Shown here piece after piece: positions 47,322-57,040 of a stretch of DNA of 64,000 bases. Each line of letters begins with the position of its first letter. Position 1 is the first letter of the stretch. The notes beneath the pieces are model-generated. The model was not told the origin of the DNA. It ran no database searches and saw only the letters and a program-made list of their open reading frames with translations. The stretch covers positions 59,359,354 to 59,423,353 of the forward strand of contig NC_065536.1 in NCBI RefSeq assembly GCF_932294415.1, written 5' to 3'. Origin of the DNA: Quercus robur. Its lineage: Eukaryota > Streptophyta > Magnoliopsida > Fagales > Fagaceae. The position numbers were made by a program, and so were the translations under genes.

Positions 47322-47418
47322 ATCTTGCACTACTGTTAATTATATGATTGGATTGGGTATTCGTAAGGGTTTTTTTTTTTTTTTTTTAAATGGGAATTTA
47401 ATTAAATTAAAAATTAAG
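45742..47418. other. AT-rich intergenic DNA
   Basis: Homopolymer A at 45891-45907 and T near 46186-46202; A-run plus (TA)n at 47271-47320. No gene seen. Confidence 0.55.
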
Positions 47419-47619
47419 GATGTGTTTAGATACCGCTTATTTTGTTGAAACTGAAAAATTATTGCTGAAAGTATTGTAGATAAAGGTAAAAGTTAGTTAA
47501 ATTAGTATTGTGAGGCTCATGAGTAGTGCCAAAAAGTACAATGGAACCCATAAATAGTTGCAAAAATAAACCAAATAGTGAAATAATTTTAATTTTTAAT
47601 CATAACCCAAACACACACC
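47419..47619. mobile_element. hAT-like MITE with GTGTTTAGATA / CCAAACACACAC ends
   Basis: Starts near GATGTGTTTAGATACCGC and ends CATAACCCAAACACACACC, the inverse of the start. The interior (GAAACTGAAAAATTATTGC, GTGCCAAAAAGTAC) is typical of a short, high-copy plant MITE. No clear target duplication. Confidence 0.5.
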
Positions 47620-50110
47620 AAGTACAATAAAGTTTGGGGGTTGCTAATAACACCCATAATTATCTTTAATACAGTAGGAGGGTTTAACACAATAGATTGC
47701 TATAATTATTTCTTGCTTTTGCCAAAAGATTTATTCAATGATTTTCTTCACGGAGTGTATATTGGAGATGAACGAGAACGGCCTTATAAAAATTAGCGGA
47801 GAGATTAAAACACTAATGGGTAAGACATGTTAATCAATTTAGTACATGGAATGAGAATGTCCACCTAACATTTGTAATACTAATAAATTGTTTCTCTCCT
47901 TAATTTCTACAAAAATAAAAGTTTAAAAAATAATCATGTTAATAAAAATAATAACTGGCTGCTTCTTTGAATCTAAATAGTGGTACCGTAACGGGTTTCA
48001 GTTAACTCTACTAGTAAAAATAATCATGTTCGAATCTGCTAACACAAAAAATCGATTAGTATCTTAGTCTGATAATAAGAGTAATTATCATGAACTAGAT
48101 ACAATAGATTACAATTATATCATATCTGAAAAAAAACAAAAATAAAACAGTGGTGCACTAATTTGATAACAACACTACAACAGCACAAGGCCAAAAACTG
48201 CCAAACTGTTTGTCATAAAAAATCAAAGAGGTCACATGGACTCTAACTTAATTAGTGTCACCATCTTCCCCCTTAGATTTAGGGGTATCATGCCACTACA
48301 ACACACTTCTCCCCGTTTCTATTTTGGTCACCCTCTTCATGCTTCATATCATTATTGCATTTTAACTTAATTCACGGGGGCATCTTTATTCTTTTACACC
48401 AAATTGGTCTTTTAGCCAAATCTTTCAGCTGAAAAGTTCAGATGCTATAACAGTGCTCCTACAATCAGTGTAGGTTTATTATAGGTAGATGGATATGAGT
48501 CATATGACAATGATAAGCCCCACATTTTTATGTCATGTCTAAGGAGAGGAGGTATGTTATGAAGTGGCGATATAAAATCATCATCTCATAACATGTGAAA
48601 TTCATTGGTGTGTGAATCCCATGTACTATGAAATGGTAGCTTCATGAAACTATTACATAAACTAAAATTCAGTCTAAATTAGCATTTGGATTACATCTTT
48701 GAACAAGTTGGGCACTATAACTAATTCTTCTACCAAATTAGTAAACAGCTTGGATGCAAATGATTTGCTCTTTGATGGGAAAAAAAAAGTAGTACCAAAT
48801 GTAGAAAGTTTCCATATATATTTACCTTATCACGCATTTAAAAAATAAAATATAAAAATTGTTAGACAGTTAATTCTCGAACTCTCAAACTGTAGTTTTG
48901 GATGAAAGACACTTACCATCGCACAATGTCCTTGGAGATCATATAGGGAGAAAAAGAAGAATATCAAAATATTACATCAGTAAATAAATTTGAATCCAGA
49001 GAGCTAGCATGTTCTACATTCTCCCCTAAATTAAGCAAATCCAAATAATTTGCTTTCACTAGAGGAAACTTTTTAGACTCAATTCATTGAATATCCATAT
49101 AGTGTCACGTGATTGCCTGTACTTATTATAGCACTTTTAACAGTGTTGCCTCCCTTATCCCCCTCACAAGCTCACATGCCCCACATTGAGGTATTTCTTC
49201 TTTACTACCAGCTTCTAAGGATTAATGATTATTTTTTTCATTTTGTACCAATGGATATGTAATATGAGTCTACGACTATATGAAAATCGAACCCAAAAAT
49301 CTATATAAAAAAAAGGAAAGAAAAACACATTAACAAAGAGATTCTTTGTGTCATGTGGCTGCTCATGTAGTCATGTGCTGCATTCTCTTCTTAATGCGTA
49401 GCATGTTACAAGGTTTTGTTGATAAGCAGTTAACAAATAAGAAGCTAGCTGAATCAAACGTCCAGCTTGAGATCATGCTATTCACAAACTGATTGGCTTT
49501 TGCTCATTGTCCATCTAATAATTGTTTCACTTTTTATTCTCATCTACTGGTCATAACTCATATAGCGTCCAAGTCTTCTGTGCTGTGGATCATAAAAAAG
49601 ATTCAGATTACGCTAGCTGAATATAGAACTAAATAATTCAACTACCAAGTGTTTGTTTTAATACCTATTGACTCTTTAAAAAGAAAGCTGCTCTCCTATC
49701 AATCATATCCAAAATCTAAACCAAGATTCATTGAAGTAAGGCGCCAGCTATAGTTATAAAGCTCTTTCATGTTGATTCTCCATTGTATATCTGCGTTCTT
49801 CGTTCACTGATTTACTGATAAAATGCCCCTAAGATAAAGTATTTGATAAAAGAAAAAAGTCACCATATAAAAGGACAAAAAGAGAGACAATTAGTATCAA
49901 CTTTTCATTGCTAAATTTTACACGTGAATTTAGTAGGTCTTGAATCTATAATCCTATCTTTGACAAACACTTGGGCATACGAGTATATGGTCTAAATTAG
50001 AGTCTCTTTGGTTGTGCTATATTTTCACAACATTTTTTTACTTATACATATTTTCATAATATTTAAACAACGTTATTAGAACAACATTACTAAATGAGTC
50101 TTTAGTTATG
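47620..50110. other. Intergenic DNA, no gene seen
   Basis: About 48010-48110 contains TTCGAATCTGC and CTTAGTCTGATAATAAGAG, resembling 42130-42190, probably a degraded SINE-type repeat. The remainder is unremarkable AT-rich DNA. Confidence 0.45.
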
Positions 50111-50438
50111 TTTGTTTCGCTATAAATTATAAAATAATTTTAATATTTTTGTTTCATTGTAAAATTTGGTTAAACTTAAAAATATTTTTCGTTGATGTAA
50201 AATCATCTGCAACTTGTAAGTCTTTTTGGCTCTACCCCCCATTTTGTGTCTAGGTCGCACGCCTCATGATTGATGCCGATAATCAGGTTATTGAACTATC
50301 GACTCTGACAACTGGACCAGCGACTTTGGTGTCTGTCAGTCATTAATTTTGATAATTTGTGCTTGGAGAATTTTACATGTCACACCATACACTTAAAAAT
50401 AGATTTTACATTCTGAAAACATTTTGTAGCGAAACAAA
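50111..50438. mobile_element. MITE with TTTGTTTCGCTA ends
   Basis: TTTGTTTCGCTATAAATTAT at the left is mirrored by TTTTGTAGCGAAACAAA at the right. The 328-bp element is non-coding and lies about 530 bp upstream of the TOR1-like start codon. Confidence 0.5.
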
Positions 50439-50969
50439 TTAATGAAGCCTAGTAATGCAATTCACTCACAATATTCTAATTATTTTGTACTAATTAATAA
50501 TTATCCCTATGAACATGTGGTGAACCTCCATTATGCAGTCTAATTTGTAATTCTTAATTTAAATACTTATTTCCTATATTCTTAAATTATATTTTTTTTC
50601 AATAAAAAAAAATCATATATTCTTTTTTCTCAAACTGTCCAACATATATATATTTTTTTTCCCTCTTTTTACTCGCTCATTAACTAGTTGGCAGTTGGCG
50701 CTTGGATTAAAAAAAAAAAATAAAAAAAAATCCAAAACAGTGCCAGTAGTACCAAACCAGCACTACTCCCTTTTCCCACTCAACATTTAAAAACCCCCTC
50801 CTCAATTCTCAACTCCTTCATTCACATTTTCACACCACAAACTCAAACGCAACACTCTTCACCGAAAACCGCCAAAACCACCACTTCACTCGGTGGCGCC
50901 ACCACCACCAACCGCCAAAAAAAGCACACTCACTCTGTTTTTTCAAATTTATTTAACTAAACTTACAAA
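50439..50969 (+). promoter_or_regulatory. Promoter and 5' UTR region of the TOR1-like gene
   Basis: A TATA-like TTTAAAAA lies at 50787-50794, and the following 170 bp are C/A-rich leader sequence without ATG in the strong frame, as expected for a plant 5' UTR. Inferred from sequence appearance only. Confidence 0.35.
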
Positions 50970-53900
50970 ATGTCTCTTACGAAACGGTCCTCACCGAGTC
51001 CACCGCAACCCGGCGGGTCAACTCACGAACTCAAGCACCGAGTCATCACGTGCCTGAACAAGCTCTCAGACCGCGACACACTCGCCGTCGCAACTTCAGA
51101 GCTCGAGTCCATAGCCAAGTCCCTAAACTGCGAGTCGTTTTCGCCCTTCCTTTCTTGCCTCCACAACACCGACGCGTCGTCCAAGTCGCCGGTTCGCAAA
51201 CAATGCGTGAGCTTGCTCGCTCTTCTCTCTCACTCTCATGGCGACTCTCTCTCTCCTTTCCTCTCCAAGATGATCTCCACCGTCCTCCGCCGCCTCCGCG
51301 ACCCCGACTCCGCCGTCCGATCCGCCTGCGTCGACGCGGTCGCCGCCATGTCGTTGAAAATCACGAAGCCTCCGTTCGCCGCTTTCTTCAAGCCTTTGAT
51401 CGACTCCGTCTCGCTCGAGCAAGACCTCAATGCTCAGATCGGGTCCGCTCTGTGCCTCGCCGCCGCGATCGAGGCCTCGCCGGAGCCGGAGATAGAGGTG
51501 ATTCGGAAGAGCCTGCCGAGGCTGGGGAAACTGGCGAAGAGCGAAGGGTTTAAGGCCAAGGCGGCGCTGCTTGTTCTCATCGGAAGCGTGGTCGGAGTCG
51601 GCGGAGCTTCGAGTCGAGGAGTGTTGGATTGGTTGGTGCCTTGCGTGGTTGAGTTTTTGAGTAGTGAGGATTGGGCGGTGAGGAAGGCGGCGGCGGAGGC
51701 GTTGGGAAAAGTGGCCGTGGCGGAGAAGGATTTGGCGGCGGAGCACAAGGCATTGTGTTTGAGTTCTTTGGAGAGTCGGAGATTTGATAAGGTACGTTTG
51801 TAATGTATTTATGTATGTATATTCTTTTAGTGAAATAATTTGGATTGTTTTTGGTTACTAAGAAAAAAATAAAAAAGGTAGGAAAAGAATATTTGGTTTG
51901 GTGAGAAAAAAAAAAAGGTGGGAACAGAAAATTTTGGAACTTTAGTCATATCATGGGACCTCAAGTTTATAGTAAGTGATTGGTTAATATTTGATCTTTT
52001 GAAGATATGGAAATCAAAGCCAAAAGTGGATTTAATTTAATTTTTTTTAAATAAAAAATAAAATAAAATTGTAATCTGGTTAAGTTTTGAACCAATTAGG
52101 AAGTAATACGGTAGCGGAGAGTATGACTTCAAATAAAATAGTATGACGGAAATGAATAGATGGGGTCGACTCGAGTTAGACTTTGATGATCTATGGCCGA
52201 CCCCAAAATTTTACAACTGAGGCTTGGTTGTTGTTGTTGTTGTTGTTGTCTGATTAAATTTGGTGTAACAGGTCAAGGTTGTCCGGGAGACGATGAATCT
52301 AACCTTAGAGTTGTGGAAGGATGTTCTTGGTATATCTGAGGAGGTCCCTGTTTCATCTCAGTCTAAATCTTCTTCACCAGGTTAGCATTTTAGAACTTCA
52401 ATTTTAATTGTTTTTGTCTTGCTTGGTTTTTCAATCTTTTAGTACTTCATGATGTGTAAATAAATTTGAGGCCACTGTTAGAATTTTTTGGAGTGAATGC
52501 AACACAATTGGAAATTTGCACAAAGAACCATAAAGGTTTTTTCATTTATATGTCCAATTATAGTGTTTTGCTTTCAAGGTTACAGTCATTTGTACGGTTT
52601 TGTGCCTTTTCTTTCTACACTGATGAACCTTATCTAATGCCATGTGGTTATGTTTTGGGTGTTTCTACATGGGTCCAGATAATGGTAGTGGTCGATGCTT
52701 CCCTTCCATATCCAATAGTTCCAATGATGATGGATATAAGACCCCTAAACCGAAGAAAACAGTCCCCACAAACAGGTCCCCTCCTTCGAATGATTCAATA
52801 GTGACCCCTCCCAAGAGAGAGAGTCCGCCGAAGAGTAATGACAGGAATTCAAGCGCAGCCATGATCCGTAAGGTGGACCACAAGAAACCCTCAGGTTGGA
52901 AAATTGAAGTTGCAGTACCAAACTCTCTCTCATTGAAGGTGGCTTGTGAAGATGATATCAAAAGGAGTGACTTTGAGAGGTTGGAATCAGGAGAGAATGA
53001 GAACAGTGGGAATTCCAAGCCGGAAACAAAGCGTGTCCTGTTTGGTAAGATCCGAGATGAAAAAGTGCATAAATTTGGTGGTTTAAGATCAGGGTCTCGT
53101 GTGGTCCCATTTCAAGATGATCAGGACGCTGACTTGGGTGATGTAGTCAGCAACACAGTTGAAGAGGTTGATGAGAATAGCAAAGAGGCTGAGGAAGTGT
53201 CTTTGATCCGTGAACAACTTCTTCAAATTGAAAACCAGCAATCCAATCTGTTAGAACTTCTCCAGGTATGTTGCCAAAGCTTGGTATCACTTGTCTCCCT
53301 TCATAGTAATTCACTCAATTGAATGTCAATTTCATTTTAAGGGCACATTTAGGCCTGCAGGTTTTACTGCAGTTATTTGACTTTGTTATTAGTAAGAGTT
53401 GCAGCATGTCAACTGAACTTAGCTCCTGGAACGCCATCTCCTTTCATACTGTTTTGCCAACTTCGTGAAGGCTTTGTCAATAATATTGTGCCTGATAAAT
53501 GTTTGAAGAATTTTGTACTCATATTTTCCTGCTTTACTTGAATCCAGAGATTCATTGGGAGCTCTCAGATTGGAATCAATTCCCTAGAGTCGCGTGTACA
53601 TGGCCTAGAGATGGCACTGGATGAAATTTCGCATGATTTGGCACTTTCAAGTGGAAGGATCCCAAACAGTGATTCTGCAGAAAACACATGTTGCAAGCTG
53701 CCTGGTGCAGAATTCTTGAGTTCCAAATTCTGGAGGAGGGCAGAAGGCCGGTATTCTTCTTCAAGGTTCCCATCTTCTGGAAGCATACCATCACCCAGTG
53801 CCATGCGTACCATACCTAATAAAGATGGTAGCACTGAATCGTATGAACGGGTGAGCCAAAGATTTCAACACCAAAATAGGTTTGAAACTGTTGCAAACCC

Positions 53901-54057
53901 ATTGGCAGATGAACGTGACGACTCAAGGAGGATTTTAAGGCGTTACTCAAACAATATGCCAAAGAACACAGTCCAAGATGTTGAGAGGGTACAAGTTTGC
54001 AATGCCAGTAGGTTCAATGGGGCTTCACCTGCCAGTTTCACAGCACAGAGAATCTGA
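50970..54057 (+). CDS. TORTIFOLIA1/SPIRAL2-like microtubule-associated protein
   Basis: Exons 50970-51791, 52272-52380, 52679-53265, 53548-54057 join in phase to 675 aa. The N-terminal half (about 15-300) is HEAT-repeat sequence (KHRVITCLNKLSDRDTLAVA; FLSSEDWAVRKAAAEALGKV). A Ser/Pro/Lys-rich linker follows, then the family block KRVLFGKIRDEKVHKFGGL and a coiled-coil-like segment (SLIREQLLQIENQQSNLLEL...SLESRVHGLEMALDEI). This is the layout of the plant TORTIFOLIA1/SPIRAL2 family, which binds cortical microtubules and affects their minus ends and severing, and so organ twisting. It is closest in feel to the shorter TORTIFOLIA1-like proteins 3/4. Exon 1 is markedly GC-rich compared with the later exons and intergenic DNA. 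A 3' UTR intron is possible (donor at about 54065, acceptor at about 54384). Confidence 0.92.
52100..52249 (+). mobile_element. RTE-type LINE/SINE 3' end in TOR1-like intron 1
   Basis: TGGGGTCGACTCGAGTTAG, GGCCGACCCC and GGCTTGG followed by a (TTG)n tail ending near 52249 are the hallmark of plant RTE-type non-LTR 3' ends. The left border is uncertain. Confidence 0.5.
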
Positions 54058-54893
54058 GCAACAGGTAGTCTTACATTTATATTATAATACTTATTCTCTA
54101 CCAAGTGGTTTGGCATCGTAACTATTTATATTGTTGCATCTTGTAATAGTACAACTCCTTTTTAGGAATAGTCACTCAGTTTGAATATATTACTACAGCT
54201 TAATAATTCCATTTATGATGCATGTGTACTTATTAGTAATCATATGTAGTAGTCAGCCAAAAAATATTTATATTAAGATCTTATACCACTTCCATCATGT
54301 CTCGGAATTATTTGTCTTGTGAATTGCATGTTACCCCTAAAGAATCTGGTTTTTAAAACCAATTTTATTGACTGCTATTTACAGATAATCTGCTTGGTTG
54401 GAATAGAGTTAGAATGCCAGATATCAGCTGAGAGAAGCACTATTGGTCATAAATTTAAAAATGACAGAGAACGGATCTGGCTGTTGATCAAGTCTGCAAT
54501 AGAGGTGTATGAATGCAACATATCCGATTCAAAGCAGGAGAGTAGGGCTATTTATTTTTTGTAAAGCTTCTATCAGAGGCAGCATCCAGTTTTAAATGCC
54601 ATACAAGTGCCAGTCTCCTTTGCATTTGTGATTTTTATTTCATACCTGTACCAATACCATCCCTGGTGAAAAAGCTTAATTTGTATATAAGAGTCTCACA
54701 TGTCTTTCCTCGGTTTGTTCCTACTTGGTTCTATATGATAAATAAGCTTCCATTTATTGGGATTTAATGCCTATCTAGTTCACAGAAACGCTAGAAATAT
54801 GCTATTTATGCAATCTTGTTCTCTCCATCCTTTATTTGTAAATGTAATACAGATGTGACAATATAAAACTTTGGACTAGCACTCCAATATTCA
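54058..54893 (+). other. TOR1-like 3' UTR and downstream flank
   Basis: No further coding domain. The frame at 54319-54564 has no recognisable domain and may be part of the 3' UTR if the suggested UTR intron is real. Confidence 0.4.
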
Positions 54894-55378
54894 GGGGCTG
54901 TTTGGTTTTTTGTTTTTTTTTTCATCACTCCTCACTCCTCACTCAATTTTCGTCGCTCATCACTTAAAATATCCCAATTTCCTTAATCCTACCCGTTTGG
55001 CACTCATCACTCAGTTCTGTCGTTACTTTGTTTAAAAAAAAAAAAAAAAAAAAAACATCAAGATATGCGGCTGTGCTTCGTTTAAAATAATAATAATAAT
55101 AAAAAACCAAAAAAGTCTAACATTGCGGCTGAACATTTGAAAAGTTGTGGGTTTATTACGAAAATGCCATTGAATATTGAGTTTTAGAAATCAAAAAACC
55201 TAAAATGTGTTTTCAGTTTTCATAACTTATCACTCAACAATCAAAGAATTGAGTGATGAAAATAAAATCTAGAAACAAAAACCAAACACACTTTTCAGCT
55301 GTGGATCCTATCATTTTTGAGTTATGGGTGATGAAAACAGAGTTATGAGTTATAGAAACAACAAATACAAACAGCCCC
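54894..55378. mobile_element. MITE with GGGGCTGTTTG ends and TCA target duplication
   Basis: GGGGCTGTTTGG at 54894 is mirrored by CAAACAGCCCC ending 55378. TCA flanks both sides (54891-54893 and 55379-55381), a 3-bp duplication as in PIF/Harbinger elements. Subterminal CACTCCTCACTCC-type sequence is also inverted (GAGTTATGAGT). 485 bp, non-coding. Confidence 0.75.
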
Positions 55379-55381
55379 TCA

Positions 55382-56050
55382 GTATGCAGGCAAATTTTCA
55401 AAGACAATGAAGACCCATGTTGATTTGTTGATAAAGCAAAAATGACTTAGTAAATGGTAAGGCAACCATAAGTATTTTCATGTCCTGATACCATCAAACT
55501 GATAAATTGCTATTCATATCACCAACTCGCTAGCTATGGCTAGAAGTACCCAAGAATGGTGTATCTGCTAAGGGTTGATGGGCTCAATTGCTCACTAACA
55601 GGTAAAACACAGGTCAGTACTGTGTTATATATATTTGCTTGAAGTTGGAGAAATTTTCTTGAAAGCTTTTGTAAAATCAACTAACTTTTTTACATGTGAA
55701 CACAATGGGTTGAAACCAAGTACCAACAATATTGGAATAGTTACCTCTCTCTTGGGAGAGGAAAAGGAATGGATTGATATTGAACTTAAAGGCACATTTC
55801 ATCCATTCCATTGTTTGGAAGTTTTAGTAGATATGATGGAATGACTAGGAAGAAAAATACACTTCATTCCATGTTCTCTTAAGCATTCTTCCCAAAAATA
55901 GGAGTAACACCCGTTCCCTTAATGAAAAGGGGTAGAATATTAAGTTTATTCCTATTTGGGGGAAAAAAACCATAAATGGAGAATGATATTGAGGTCAAGA
56001 CTTAAAAACAGTTCCTTATGTACAACATATCATGTTTTTCAATTAAATCT
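55382..56050. other. Intergenic DNA up to the Ty3 element
   Basis: No gene recognised. The open frame at 55635-55844 has no domain. Confidence 0.5.
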
Positions 56051-56686
56051 TGATGATTCCTTGATTATCAGTGGGTTGATAAGACTTGAACGTTGATCTT
56101 CGGGCTATCTCCTGTAATACCAAAGACAGAATCAGAGGGGACCGGTGATGACCGGCCAAAAATCCTCCGATGATCAAGTTAGTTACTTTGAATTCTCTGT
56201 AACGAAGGAGTATTCTCTTAAAAGTAAGAAAATGTCTGAATACCTTTTTCCTTCATCGAAGAAGCCTTATATAGTGTGTGTGTGGAACGGTTATCTGTTT
56301 GGTAACCGTTCCCAGTGTCGAGGAGTCCGGAGAATTGGGAGTAACCGCTGTGGAAGTTACCTAGGTCGGACGGGCTGATGAACTCGTCCATCCATAGTGA
56401 GGATGGACGAGATCTTCATGTGGAGCTCGTCCACTTTTAGTCCATCCATAGTAAGGATGGACGAGACCTCCAGGATGATCTCGTCCACTTTTAGTGAAAG
56501 ACGGACGAGATCATCTTGGAAGGCTTGTAGTTCATAAATGACGAGTAGATCTTGAGGTATTAAGCTCGTCCATATACGGACGAGGGTCGCTGGTACGCTT
56601 GCAATTCTCTTCGCCTATTGTTGCTTCTGTCGTTGGACGAGACATATGGACGAGTTATGGACTTGGGATTATTTGTGACACCATCA
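56051..56686 (-). repeat. 3' LTR of a Ty3/gypsy (Tat-like) retrotransposon
   Basis: On the minus strand the LTR starts TGATGGTGTCACAAATAATC at 56686 and ends GGAATCATCA at 56051 (TG...CA with TGATG/CATCA inverted ends). It is preceded by a polypurine-type tract GAGGGGGCAGC. A minus-strand TATA box (TATATAA, 56273-56267) sits where the promoter should be. About 2.5 copies of a roughly 62-bp unit with CTCGTCC/GGACGAG motifs fill 56380-56560. The partner 5' LTR lies beyond the window, so ends are inferred and the target duplication cannot be checked. Confidence 0.7.
56267..56273 (-). promoter_or_regulatory. LTR TATA box (minus strand)
   Basis: CACTATATAAGG on the minus strand, about 410 bp into the LTR, is the best candidate for the pol II core promoter of the element's genomic RNA. 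Confidence 0.55.
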
Positions 56687-57040
56687 GCTGCCCCCTCGTC
56701 CATGTGAGTCGTCCAAAAGGTTGAATGTTCTTGGACACAATTGGTTAATAATTACTGTACCACGTGTCTTTTTCTTATTAGAAACTGATTCCGTCGATTT
56801 ATTTTTCCGAGGTAGATGCCACGTGTTGCTTCTGTATTGGTTGGGTCGTTTCGATTACCCAGGTCAGCATCCTATAAATAGTGGAATGCCTCCCTTGACC
56901 CTCTTCATTCCAGAAATTTTCTTCCTTGACATCCATCGTCTAGAGCCTCGTCTAGGAGTTCTCTGCGTCTAGAGTCTTCTTCCGTCTAGAGCCAGGTACT
57001 CTTCTTTTTCTCGTCTTTAGGTTTAAGTTTCTTGTTAGGG
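56687..57040 (+). promoter_or_regulatory. Promoter of the antisense gene inside the Ty3 element
   Basis: Just inside the 3' LTR, on the plus strand: two G-boxes CACGTG (56761-56766 and 56820-56825), an inverted CCAAT (TATTGG, about 56836) and a TATA box CCTATAAATAG (56871-56881). An initiator-like CTCTTCATTCC lies about 30 bp on, and the ATG at 57041. Spacing is that of a normal plant pol II promoter and points away from the LTR, opposite to pol. Confidence 0.65.

Noticed and set aside
51123..51746. 207-codon minus-strand frame opposite TOR1-like exon 1
   Set aside because: An Arg/Leu-rich shadow frame caused by high GC content; the plus frame has clear HEAT repeats and splices in phase.
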